Shown: positions 23,829-35,944 of the stretch, piece by piece
How positions within the stretch are numbered: the stretch's first letter is position 1
How the letters are laid out: each line of letters opens with the position of its first letter
From: Lingula anatina
Lineage: Eukaryota > Brachiopoda > Lingulata > Lingulida > Lingulidae
Direction of reading: 5' to 3'
NCBI RefSeq assembly: GCF_001039355.2
Contig: NW_019776018.1
Coordinates: 6,147-70,146 of the forward strand
Length of the DNA: 64,000 nt
Program-made: the position numbers and the translations under genes
Notes under the pieces: model-generated
What the model saw: the letters and a program-made list of their open reading frames with translations, nothing else
What the model was told of the DNA's origin: nothing
Database searches by the model: none

Positions 23829-26573
23829 CCAGGAAGAAAGAGCCAGTTGAAAACAACTGATACCGGAGCAGTTACCAGATCTTTATCACTGGGAGAAGTA
23901 CCAGTCAGCAGCCACATCTTCAAAGAGACTGGCAGAGATGTTATACATCCTATAGGGGAACATCCACCTCTGAGCATTTCCAAGGTTCCATTAACACTTA
24001 GAGGTAGAAGTCATTCTTTAGGTTCCCCTAGAGATGCTAAGAGTAACACTGATCCACTTCTTCCAGAGAGTCCAAGGCTGTACTTAAAGGAATGGAAGCC
24101 AGATCCCAAAGTTTCACAGTGGTTGTCTACAAACAGAAATAAACATTCAGCTCCCCCATCACAATCACATAAAATTACCACTGGACGCTTTCATCATGTA
24201 AAGTCAAGAATTCCTGTAGATGAAGAAAGAGAGTCAATACGATCAGTTCCTATGGATTTTAAATACCAGAGTAATGCAAGCGACTTTGGTACAGCACAAG
24301 GTGATGTCAAAGGAAGAAAGAACAGAGAAACTCTACAGAAGAGTTTGTTTCAGCCTTCCGATCACGAGAGCCAGTCATCATCCACTCGCCATTCAGAGGC
24401 ATCTCAGATAGAAAATCAAAGCAACAGACACCCAGGCTATGGGGTTGATTATGCCACACATGTGACAATTTTATCAGACCAGTTTTCAAGTCTGCCATCG
24501 GACTTCACACAAAGATTTGACATGGAGGTCACTTCAATAGTATCTGATCAAATGTCAAGCAACACTGACAATACAAGAGAAAGCAGCCCAATAGAGTCTA
24601 GTGATGAAAGCACAATCCACACCGTTTCAACCATTGAGGACATGTCTGCAGGCCCGACTCCAAGTGATGGGAATAGAGAAAAAGAAAGCCCATTGTTTGT
24701 GGAGAAGATCACTACATCAGAATTTGAAATTAATTCAAGCTCGGAACCCTCTGAAGCCCAGACACATAACAAAGAAACTTCTCAAAGAAGAGATCAGCAG
24801 TTACCAAAATCATGTTTCAAAACAGAGGGCGAACCTTCATTGTCTTCAGTCAAAGAAAGACCTCAGATGTCACGAAGGATAGCAGCTACATTTGGTCAGC
24901 AACAAGGCACTGCACAAGTCAATCGAGCAACCATGAAAAACACAAGTATGGAAACAGTACCAGGGCAGAAAGATACACCAAAAACAAAATCCCAAGAAAC
25001 AAATCAAAATACTTTGAGAAAAGAAATGGTTGTACATAGAAATAAACAAGAGTCACAGGAGTTTGACATACCCAACATTGAAGGCGTGGAGCCCGTCATG
25101 ATGGAGAGAGATTTGTGGGATTTTGTACAGTATTTGCATTCGGAAAAACTTGACCAAATAAAAAATGCAAATGATGTTGAATTTGATATTGAGGATGTTG
25201 CTGAATTCCTCCAGTTTAGAGTGGTTCCAAACCAGAGCAGTACGACCAGAAAAGCACAGAGGGCCATGGAGGAGATATCTTGTCTCTACCAGAAGTGTTT
25301 TTCTATTTGTGTGAAAGAAGAAATAGAAATCCCTAAGACAGTTGATGGCAAGAAGTTAAAGAAAACTGTGGAGGATCTCAGAATGAAGTATCCTAAAACA
25401 TTAATCAAAGAGATCAATGGAGGGCTGCATATTGTTGGTGGCAGAAGTGATGTCTTTCTGGCAAAGCACAGACTGTATGAAGCAGTTGGAATGAAAGCTG
25501 GCAGGCACAGAGATCCCATGCCACAACGGCTGTCACAAGAAAGAAATGAAACTGAGCATGGTGATGGCCGAGCATCTGAGAAGAATCGTGGACACACTAG
25601 CAACCAAGAGGTTGATGGAGCTGCAATAACCCATGAAGCTGATCAGTTAGACACCGATCTTTCTATGAGGGAAGAGATGACTGGAGTTCCCAAAGCTCCC
25701 AAAGAACATTACATTACTTACCAGGGGCTTCATCTTCTGGTGTATGAGGGAGATATCATTCAGGAATATGTTTCTGTCATTGTAAGTGCTGGTAATTCTC
25801 AGCTCATGAATGGTGGTGGAGTAGCTGGGGCCATATCTAGAGCAGCAGGTCCAGGCTTGGAGATGGAATGTTCAGAGTTCATAGAAGAGTATGGTAGTTT
25901 GCCCATGGGGGATGTCATGCACACCACTGCTGGTGGCACGTTAAAGTGTGAGTTTGTCATTCATGCTGTAGGGCCAGTATGGGATATAAATCATGAGCAG
26001 GAGTGTGAAGATGACCTGATGATGACCTTTTTAAAGTGTTTCAGATATGCATCGGAGAAGTTGAAAGCAAAAACCATGGCAACACCTCTTATTAGCTCTG
26101 GTAAGAACATGAAAAATTTCATTTGTAAGTTTTTTATGTCACCAAACATGATATTTAAGATATTCCCCATTTGTTGATGTGATTCTTTTAAACTTCACAT
26201 ATATATTGTATATTAATTGCAAATAATCTGTACATTAACATGTATGATAAACAAGTATCTAACAATGATCCGGTATTATATCTGTTCAGGTATCTTTGGA
26301 ATGCCATTGGACATCTGTACACGAGCCTTGATGCATGCCATTGACACCTACAGCAGACAGTATGGACTTGAAGGACCTCTGACAGAGATACATGTAGTCA
26401 ACCTAGACACTGTAGGAACACTTTCCATTCAGAACACATTTTCCCAGTACTTTAATAATATCCATGATGTGTCACAAAATATGATTGATAACTATCCTAA
26501 AGAAGGGTCATCAGTTGATCCTTGCATTGAACCAAAACCAGAATATAAGGGTGGGCAAAATGTGAGAGGCGAT
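22745..26573 (+). CDS. Type A RRM/KH/macro/RING gene, main copy, open at the 3' gap (A-ii)
   Basis: Exons 22745-22922, 23077-23153, 23379-26100 and 26290 to the gap at 26574. Order: RRM-like residues 1-85, KH-like about 86-150, Ser/Thr-rich linker to about 650, a KH-like block about 655-785 starting MERDLWDFVQYL, then a macro domain from about 862 (VIVSAGNSQLMNGGGVAGAI, then VIHAVGP) continuing in exon 4. With the last exon from the neighbouring contig the gene would code 1186 aa. Macro domains bind or hydrolyse ADP-ribose; KH and RRM modules suggest nucleic acid or protein binding. The nearest recognised relatives are PARP9, PARP14 and DTX3L. There is no PARP catalytic domain. Confidence 0.82.
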
Positions 26574-26574
26574 N

Positions 26575-28509
26575 AAACAGTACCAGGGCAGAAAGATACA
26601 CCAAAAACAAAATCCCAAGAAACAAATCAAAATACTTTGAGAAAAGAAATGGTTGTACATAGAAATAAACAAGAGTCACAGGAGTTTGACATACCCAACA
26701 TTGAAGGCGTGGAGCCCGTCATGATGGAGAGAGATTTGTGGGATTTTGTACAGTATTTGCATTCGGAAAAACTTGACCAAATAAAAAATGCAAATGATGT
26801 TGAATTTGATATTGAGGATGTTGCTGAATTCCTCCAGTTTAGAGTGGTTCCAAACCAGAGCAGTACGACCAGAAAAGCACAGAGGGCCATGGAGGAGATA
26901 TCTTGTCTCTACCAGAAGTGTTTTTCTATTTGTGTGAAAGAAGAAATAGAAATCCCTAAGACAGTTGATGGCAAGAAGTTAAAGAAAACTGTGGAGGATC
27001 TCAGAATGAAGTATCCTAAAACATTAATCAAAGAGATCAATGGAGGGCTGCATATTGTTGGTGGCAGAAGTGATGTCTTTCTGGCAAAGCACAGACTGTA
27101 TGAAGCAGTTGGAATGAAAGCTGGCAGGCACAGAGATCCCATGCCACAACGGCTGTCACAAGAAAGAAATGAAACTGAGCATGGTGATGGCCGAGCATCT
27201 GAGAAGAATCGTGGACACACTAGCAACCAAGAGGTTGATGGAGCTGCAATAACCCATGAAGCTGATCAGTTAGACACCGATCTTTCTATGAGGGAAGAGA
27301 TGACTGGAGTTCCCAAAGCTCCCAAAGAACATTACATTACTTACCAGGGGCTTCATCTTCTGGTGTATGAGGGAGATATCATTCAGGAATGTGTTTCTGT
27401 CATTGTAAGTGCTGGTAATTCTCAGCTCATGAATGGTGGTGGAGTAGCTGGGGCCATATCTAGAGCAGCAGGTCCAGGCTTGGAGATGGAATGTTCAGAG
27501 TTCATAGAAGAGTATGGTAGTTTGCCCATGGGGCATGTCATGCACACCACTGCTGGTGGCACGTTAAAGTGTGACTTTGTCATTCATGCTGTAGGGCCAG
27601 TATGGGATATAAATCACGAGCAGGAGTGTGAAGACGACCTGATGATGACCTTTTTAAAGTGTTTCAGATATGCATCGGAGAAGTTGAAAGCAAAAACCAT
27701 GGCAACACCTCTTATTAGCTCTGGTAAGAACATGAAAAATTTCATTTGTAAGTTTTTTTATGCCACCAAACATGATATTTCAGATATTCCCCATTTATTG
27801 ATGTCATTCATTTAAACTTCACATGTACATATGTATTGTATATTAAATGCAAATAATGTGTACAATAACATGTATGATAAACTACTGGTAGTATCTAATA
27901 ATGATCCAGTATTATTTCTGTTCAGGTATCTTTGGAATGCCATTGGACATCTGTACACGAGCCTTGATGCATGCTATTGACACCTACAGCAGACAGTATG
28001 GACTTGAAGGACCTCTGACAGAGATACATGTAGTCAACCTAGACACTGAAGGAACACTTTCCATTCAGAACACATTTTCTCAGTACTTTAATAATATCCG
28101 TGATGTGTCACAAAATATGATTGATAACTATCCTAAAGAAGGGTCATCAGTTGACCCTTGCATTGAACCCAAACCAGAATATAAGGGTGGGCAAAATGTG
28201 AGAGGTGATGAAACTGGCCGGTCAAAATATGAATTAATAGATGCACAGTTTGATGCCATGGCTCAAGATTTGGCATCATCTGGGCAACTGTTGCATTCTA
28301 AACATCACCAGGCCTTTCATCGGGAATCTAAACTTGCTGGTGGGGAAAGAGCTGTGAGACGTACTGACAAAAAGAAATCCAGCACTTGTGGCTACTGTCA
28401 TAAAGAAATGGATATTGAATTCAAAAAGGAATGTGGACATCATTTATGCCTTGGATGTTACAACACATTTTCATCTCATGTGGGATGTCCAGTCTGTGTT
28501 AAACATTAA
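26575..28509 (+). CDS. Type A gene, 3' part with macro domain and RING finger (A-iii)
   Basis: Starts inside exon 3 after the lone N. Exon 3 ends at 27723 and the last exon is 27926-28509 (stop TAA). The N-terminal part repeats 24952-26100. The last exon completes the macro domain, then a linker, then a short C3HC4 RING (C-x2-C-x11-C-x1-H-x2-C-x2-C-x9-C-x2-C) from CGYC to GCPVC, three residues before the stop. A RING implies E3 ubiquitin ligase activity, but the family's DTC domain is absent. This contig leads into B1. Its intron and last exon differ more from A-ii than its exon 3 does. Confidence 0.8.
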
Positions 28510-28529
28510 AATATTCTTATTAAAAGTTT

Positions 28530-28565
<36 letters not shown>

Positions 28566-29890
28566 TTTTTGGTGATACTATATGCCTTCTCTAGGAAAGA
28601 CATTGCAAAAGTAGATAATTTTTTATCTATATAATATATTCATCTTGATGCTATTTATCATGCAAAAAACATTATATAAGTCCTATGTTGATATACCATG
28701 CAGTAGTGGCCAAACAGTAAAATATTTCACATGCACAACAAAAGAAGAAATTTAGCCTATCTTCTACAGTAACAAGTGATGCTTACTTGATTATTCATTG
28801 CACTGTATATGATTGTATATGTTGACAGTAACATTTTTTTTTTTTTTTTTTGCCTTTCACCTACTTACTTATTATCCAATATATGAGCTTTATTCATTTT
28901 ACAGGCCTTATAACTTTGTATTCTATATATATATTGCACTAAAATTGAATGATGCTGTACATTATTATGCTTTTGGTCAATAATCAAAATATATACATTT
29001 GCATTTTGGTCTTTGATTATTTGACTCTTAAAATTGTTTATGTGTCAAATCTTAAGGAGACTGATTGATTGTACATTTTCTGTTGTACTGTACAGATGAT
29101 CTTGTTAGAGTATTTGAAATTATGATAGATACATATGTACTACATAGTTGAAATATATATTTTATTTGATATATTTGGATGTGGTAACAACTGAACTGTG
29201 CTGGCATTTAATCTGAGATGTGATTGATTTGCTAACTTTCAATGTGGCTAAATTTAAAATAAAATTGATGTTTGACAGCAAGACTTCAACATTTTATTTA
29301 TTTGTTTTAGCACCTTTTGCAATTATTGCCTATACTGTAATGCAAGCTATACAAATAAAAATGTGATCTTTTAAAAGGTTTGAACCCCTTTGACGGTAAC
29401 ACTGTTTGGTATACACCGGGGGTACCTGCTGTGCATGTTAGGGGTGGGGGCCAACATGGTTTCTCATAAAGTAAATGTTAATTGGACGTTCAAGACTGCT
29501 TACCCTGTTTCATTAATGAAGAAAAAAAATCATATCTAAGGAGAATACTTCTATTGTCAATTGTTCAATATGCTGTTGTGGTTTCAACAACTGGCAAAAC
29601 TACTAGATGAAGTTCTCGGGAACACAATGAGGCCGTGATTTGGCCTCGTTTTGAGCATATGACCGCATTGGGGAATTCCTGCTTACTGTAGAGCTGGGCA
29701 GTCGTTTTATGTGTCCCGGAGGTCTACTTTTTTTCTTGACGGTAACTATTCCAATCATTTTATTTTACACTATACAGCATTGACTTAACATGTGTAGTAG
29801 ACTATTGCATTTCATTTCACTTCATGCACTATGAATATTCACTACTATTGTATGTAAATGTTACTTTCGCTTTCTTCAACGGCGGCAAAC
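28510..29890. other. Type A 3' UTR and A-B1 intergenic region
   Basis: An (ATTT)n microsatellite directly follows the stop (about 28529-28568). Candidate polyadenylation signals AATAAA lie near 29258 and 29354; the first is conserved at 38652 in the duplicated region. A poly-T run lies at about 28833-28850. The whole stretch aligns with 37867-39470 at roughly 90 percent by eye, so it is an older duplication than the contig-join overlaps. The IRF-like site before B1 is listed separately. Confidence 0.55.
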
Positions 29891-29922
29891 ATGGACGGTT
29901 ACATTTTTTCTCAAAGCGAAAC
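29865..29922 (+). promoter_or_regulatory. IRF/ISRE-like sites in the B1 leader
   Basis: TTTCGCTTTC at 29865-29874 is a perfect TTTCNNTTTC (GAAANNGAAA on the other strand), the core bound by IRF-family factors. CAAAGCGAAAC at 29912-29922 is one base from GAAANNGAAAC. The first site is conserved before B2 (39439-39448), although the surrounding sequence has diverged. The role is inferred. Confidence 0.45.
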
Positions 29923-30057
29923 GGACTCTCACACCAGGTATGCTGAAATTAGATTGTGTGGTTTTTGTACTTTTATGTCAGGGGTATCTTTTTTCAGAAT
30001 TGAGAGTGATAAAATCCAACCAAGTGATCAAGACCTTCAATTTGAGGATCAATACAG
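29891..30057 (+). other. Spliced 5' leader of B1 with an upstream ORF
   Basis: Two probable leader exons: one around 29891-29937 ending at a strong donor (ACCAG|GTATGC) and one at 29998-30057 (AG acceptor, GTTAGT donor). They splice to the acceptor ending at 30520. An ATG at 29891 (MDGYIFSQSETDSHTR...) stays open through both exons and ends at a TAA overlapping the main start codon in another frame. In B2 this upstream frame is broken by an early TGA. Confidence 0.5.
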
Positions 30058-30535
30058 GTTAGTACTTTATTATTTTTTCCACTTAGTTACGTGGGACTCT
30101 TTTACTTGGAGTATAATATAGCTGTAGGATTGTTAGACGTTATGACATGTCTTCTGTTTTGCATTTTACATGAATACCATTGTGTTCCGCCACATCAGTC
30201 CTACAGTTACTGGGGGTATACTGGTATCTGTAGAAAGTAATACTTGGTGAATTAAGACAAAATTTGTTCTACCCCTTTAACATATTATTTAATACTACAT
30301 ACTATTATTAACATGTATTTCTTTGCATTTGTTGGCACAATAGGACGCAGGTAAAATCTCCCTGTGCTGCTGTCAGCAACAACAAATTAACTTTGCCTAT
30401 ATTGAGTTGGTTTTGAAGTGAAATATACTGTATATTATATAATGTCAATGTCATTGGTGCCAAATATCTTTGAAGACAAGAATCCTGTCAAATAATGTAA
30501 ATCTTTTTGTCCCATTTCAGTGTTGACAACTTAAC

Positions 30536-33500
30536 ATGGCTAAAGTAACAACACAGCAGTTTGTTGTTTCGGACATTCCCAGGGGAGTTGAGTCTGAGGA
30601 TTTGACAAATGCATTATCTAATGCTATTAATGATGAGGTGTCTATTAAGTTCTTCAGTCAACTTATGGGCAGAGCTGAACTGATCACAGAATCATTTCAT
30701 CCAATAGGTTTGTTATCATTTCCATTTGAAAAAAAATTCATATCTTGAAATCAGAAAGAAAGTAATTTTATCAAAATGTCAAAAACAGTCTGAAAGTTTA
30801 TTTGTCCTATGATTTATTAATCCAAATGTTGATACATGTAAGTCTGAAGAAGGTACATTGTCAAGTAGAAAAATTAACAATGGGAAAATTGCTCCCATGG
30901 TTCAAAGGCACTTTCTTCAAAAGGTTTTTGTAAGAGACATCATGTTTTTAACATCACAAATGGAATTATTCCTTTAATTATTTCTCTAATAACAATTGTT
31001 AGTGAATTTCAAAACAATGAACATCTGTTAAAGAGACAAAATAAAAAGGTAAAAAGTTCAGATGACTGATACTTCTGGTCTATTTTAATAAGGTTAAAAC
31101 CTTTGAAACATTGAAGTTTTGGAATATCAAGATTCACCCATTCCATGAGATGTAAAGTATAGACACTTGATTAATGACTTGATTTTCTTGCAAATTTCAG
31201 CTTCTATTTGTCTCACACTAGGATGGCAAACTGTCACCTTTCAACCCCAGGTTAGTATTAAGAGATTCTTTGTCTTGCAGTTTTCAAATTCAAGCATTAT
31301 TTAGTCATTATTTAATCTTATAGTTAAGATTAAGCATGCTGCATGCTCCATATGCAAAATTATCACTGACACTGTTTTTTTATTATTCACAATTTTTTGT
31401 TCAAAGCATATGTATGTAAGACAAGTTGTTTAACCAAATTAAACATCAAATGGTAATCATTATACTACACTTGGGCACAGTTTGATATGTTAGAAGTTTC
31501 TTTTTTGGTTAGATATTTTTTTGAAGTTTCTTCTATTAGGTCTTTGGTCAAGCAACTGTGGTGCTTGAAGAGCCTGTGCTTGAGCTTTTATCTGATTGCC
31601 CCCTTAAGAAGAAGCTTGAAGAGTTGCATGTGGATATTGATGAGTGCTCCATCTGTGGAAGCCTATGTTCATTGCAAGCAGCTGAACGCATGATCCTGCA
31701 GCATTTAATGGAACCACAGTCTGCAATGAATAGTGCCTCTCAGCAGGGTGCACTCAACAATTTAGATGATGATGGAATTGAAACAAGTACAAAAGAAACT
31801 GTGAGTGGAAAGATGAAGCCTATGCGTAAAACACCTGAAGTGAAGCAAAATCTCACGGATGTCAATTCTGAGAAAAACTTTAAACTGAAGAAAGAAAAGC
31901 ATGGGTCAATAGAAAAAAGCGGAAAGCCAATGAAGGCATCCCCTCAAGCAGAAGCCAATATTGAATCTTCGAGTCAAGATGGTGGTTTAAGTTCTAGTGA
32001 GAGTACTCACTCTCAGGAGGCAAGATACACCCCTGACAAATATTCAGATTCCTCCGTAAGAGATAATAAAGATGGCAGTTACATGGTGTCAGCAAGGCTG
32101 AATGCAAAAACTAATTTGTCATTGCACACTCAAGGGGAGGAATACCAGTCACTGGGTAATGAGGGGAAGACACGGATGTGCAGAGGTCAAATAACAGGCA
32201 TGGGCTATGATCATCTTGATAATGATAGGTACAACAGTGACAACTTTTCAGTTATTGGTGAAAATAGTGCAGAAGTTGCAATTGCCCCTTCGTATTATGG
32301 GGCCACAGCAGGATCAGAGGATGAGCATCTTTATAGCGTAAAAGTTGAAGAAACGGGTCAGGAGACCAAAGCTATCGAATCCAGAATGACAGAAAAAAAA
32401 GGCAGTCTTGGGTTCTTAGGTGCTGTAGGACCTCTGGATAAGGGTTTGGTAGATTGGGTGCTTGAGAGGCGAAAACAAGAGATGACAAAATTTATGGATG
32501 AGCATGGGATCCAACTGCAGTTTGAGGTTGAGAGTCAAGGGAGGGTTTTGGCCAACATTTTTTGTCTACACGCTAGTAGTGGATGTAATCCAAAAACAGT
32601 GATTGATAAACTAACTGCATTATTTCAGGGAGTCTACAGAGCAGATTTTTATGGTCCTCATGTTTCAAGTGAATCATTGGACAGCTTAGTTTCAAAAGCA
32701 AAAGACATTTGTTCAGCAGTCACCGTGAAAGTGGAAAATTATGTGTTGTCTTTGGCTGGCCAAAAAGATGATGTTCAGAGGACTCATAAGGTGCTGTCTC
32801 AAGATATAATTAAATTTGGATATCCACTAGAATCTCCAGGAGTCCGTCCCTTTGATGTACCAGCCACTGGAGACAAGGCCATGCATAATTCTGATCTACC
32901 AAGGAAACTTTCGAACACAAGTCCTGCTGATGTTAGTCATGATCCAATTCCTGTGGATAGAGACATTTGGGATTATCTTAGTGCATTCCATGGGGACAGG
33001 CTCAAAGATATTAGAAGAAAATACAGTGTTTCATTTCAAGTCATTACAGCTGTTGACTCGTATATGCTTCACCTGGTCAGTAATTATAATAGAAGGCCAC
33101 AGGTTCCTGATGCTGCATTTGAGGAAGTAGCATCAATTTATCAGGAATTATTTGGACGATTGAAAAAGGAAGTGGTAAATCTAGAAGGTTCCCAAAATTC
33201 AAGGAAAGACGCAAGCATTTCGACAGCTAAAAAGATGTTTCCAAATGTTTTGTTCAGAGATGGGGGCTCGAAGAAACTTTCATTACTTGGACCTGGTAGT
33301 GATGCTTTTAAAGCAAAGTCATGGTTAAGAAAACAACTAGGTCTTATACCTCAAAGATCGAGTTCACATAACAGACAGAAACGAAAGGATAAGAGTCCAG
33401 AGAGAAGTAGGCCAGCAACACACCCTGAAAATAGTGGTTCAAGAGGCAGGCAGTCTAGAAGGGACAGCAACAGTTGTAATGCCAAGAGACATACATTTTA

Positions 33501-35092
33501 CACCAATGAAGACATCACATTAGTTGTCTATAAAGGAGATATCACAAAGGACGATGCTGATGTAATAGTCAGTGCTGCCAATAACCTGTTGAACAATTCC
33601 GCAGGTGTAGCAGGGGCCATCTCCAAAGCTGCAGGTGGAAGTATGTCAAAACTGGAAAGGGAGTGCCTGAGCCATATAAGCAAGTATGGTCAATTATCAA
33701 CTGGGCGAGCTATGCATACTAGTGCTGGGGGACAGCTTCTCTGTAAGAAAGTCATTCATGCAGTAGGCCCTATGTACACAAGGAGTGGCAAGCAGTTTCA
33801 TGCAGATTTGTATAGGACCTTCTTAGAGGTCCTAAAATATGCTGACAAATTTCTTTCAGCACATTCTGTGGCCATACCATTGATAAGTTCAGGTGGGTAT
33901 CATCTTCATTAGACATAGCAATTCCTTCTTTTGTCCACTCAGGTGCTAGCTTATCTGAATGTCTCCATCAGGCTATTTTTTCCTCAGTTTTGTTTTTCTG
34001 TAAGATCATTTTGATTACAATTAAGATGCAAGAAACTAGAAATGAAGATATTAGTACTGACTATTACTGCGAAAGTAAGTATGTTTTGGTCTTTTTAATA
34101 GGGAAAATTATGAACTTTATAGATACTGTATTTTTTTAAAAAAATAAGATCATACCTATGAAGTGTTAGCAACAAAATTCAAAAGCAGGTAACCTTATAG
34201 TAAAAGTACTATAAATGCTACACAGAAATAAATTTTTACTAATATCAAAATTATGTATCTGAAAGCTTATTAATTTTTCCCATTGAAAAGATCAAGTCAT
34301 TACTTTAACAAGTAAGATTTAGTAAAAAGAAGGAGGATCTAGACTATTAAGAAAGTATATTTATGACAGTACTTATATTCCTTGCTCCCTTATTTTTGTT
34401 TAATTCATTTTCCTTAAACGGGATACACTTGTTCATTTTGGCCAAAAATTGGATTTTTGTAGCAATTTTTGTACAAATATTTTTATTTTCATTTTTAAAA
34501 AATCAGTAATTTATTTCAAACAAGAGAGGTTTTTCCTATTTCCTTCTTTGCAGGAATATCTGGAATGCCAGTAGATGACTGTGCTTCTGCACTTGCCCAA
34601 GCCATTCATTCTTTTAGCAGACAGAGAGGTCCTAAAGCACTCAAGGAGATACGATTGGTAAACATCAGTGATAAAGCTGTTGCAGCAATACAGGCAGCTT
34701 TTAATGGCATATTTCTCACAGATATTTCTACACATGAAACCAAGAGTTCTGGAAGTGATACCACTAAATGTGATGTGAGGAGTGCTCAAAGAAACCCTCC
34801 CAGAAAAGTTGTGGAAGATGAAGTAGGAGCTGCAGATGCAAATCCTGGATCAGTGACAGCCACCAAATACTGGGATGAAGGTAGTGGAGCTCAGCAGAAT
34901 GGATTAACCAACAAGAGTATAGATCACTTCTCCAAAAGTTCTTTGCTGACTGACAGAAGTGATACGTATAGGTCACCAGTGGAGCATGAGAGAGTGGGAG
35001 TTAGGGATTGTGACAGTTCGATACCAGAGAGGGGATATTTTTTCAAAAAGGCTAAGTACACAGGTGCACTCCAACAGCAGCAGAAACAGTGA
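30536..35092 (+). CDS. Type B gene copy 1: RRM/KH/KH/macro, lacking the RING-DTC end (B1)
   Basis: Exons 30536-30707, 31201-31250, 31540-33892 and 34554-35092; phases agree, total 1037 aa. RRM-like N-terminus (QFVVSDIPRGV), Ser/Gly-rich linker, KH-like block about 363-495 (LDKGLVDWVLERR), second KH-like block from VDRDIWDYLSAF to WLRKQLGL, then a macro domain (VIVSAANNLLNNSAGVAGAI, VIHAVGP) finished in exon 4. The protein is the parallel of B2 up to KKAKYTGA, after which an unrelated sequence brings a TGA. The RINGs and DTC of B2 are missing, so this would be an ADP-ribose-binding protein without ligase activity, or a decayed copy. The missing exons could also lie in the unassembled gap at 35944. 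Confidence 0.82.
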
Positions 35093-35943
35093 TGTGCATG
35101 GGCCTCTTGGGATTGGTATGGTCCTTGGGGATGGATTTTTTTTTATTATTTTACACATTGCAATTACTGCTATCTCCTCCTAGACCATTGGAGTGAGGAG
35201 GTTGAAACTTATAGAAATGATAAACCTGTCATCAAGGATTTGCATGGGCACTTTGGAATTTTAGATCCCATTCCCATACCTAGATTGATCTAACAGGATT
35301 GATCCATCTCCGAGGTTTTTTTTTGTTTTTGCTTAATTGCTACTGAAGGTGCTAAAAGATAGTATAATTACCCCCTAACAGCTTTAGTAGGCATGCCAGA
35401 CATCAGAGCTGCTTTAGGATATTGCCCCCCCCCCCCCAACTCCTTATTTACTGCCATTCTTTTGGGTAATAAACAAATCTTCAGTGTTCAGTGACAAAAT
35501 TAATTTACATTTAAGCATATGTAATCTTATGGGTGATGTCATAATTGCAATTTTGCAGTGAAAATAAAAAAAAATAGTTTCTCAAATTTTACCTTTACCT
35601 GAGCACCCACAATCACCATTTCAATGATGATTTATTGACACCATTAAGTACTCCAAAACCCTGCCAGTGATTTTCCTTGAAAGTCTTGGTTCAGATTTTA
35701 TCATTGATAAAGCAAAATAATGCCCTTGTTTGCTGAAAACCTGTAATTAGGAGCTAATAAGTCCATAAAAAAAAGCATTTAAACCAAAACGACAGCACGG
35801 GATTTAGCTCATACATTTGTGGTAAACTCTGCCAATTTTCTTGATAAAATCATGTTCAGAGATGAAGTTATGCCCATTACCAATTCCCATCTCACCTCAA
35901 AATAGAAAGGTGTTAAATTGACAATTAAAGTTTGAGTTGCCTA
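35093..35943. other. Downstream of B1 up to a contig join
   Basis: No RING or DTC coding sequence can be seen here in any frame. It contains a diverged MITE fragment at about 35264-35455 and a poly-C run near 35425. The sequence diverges from B2 at the CAGCAGCA shared by both genes (about 35083), pointing to a deletion or insertion breakpoint. Confidence 0.55.
35264..35455. mobile_element. Diverged relative of the TTA-flanked MITEs
   Basis: Preceded by TTA. It starts GATCCCATTCCCATACC, continues with TAGATTGATC and shares the internal TAATTACCCCC...GCTTTAGTAGGC segment with the 226-bp element. No clear right end, so probably truncated. Confidence 0.5.
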
Positions 35944-35944
35944 N

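Noticed and set aside
25004-25603. Minus-strand frames repeated at 26627-27226 and 35997-36596
   Set aside because: They recur only because they are antisense shadows of the type A KH/macro exon in each copy.
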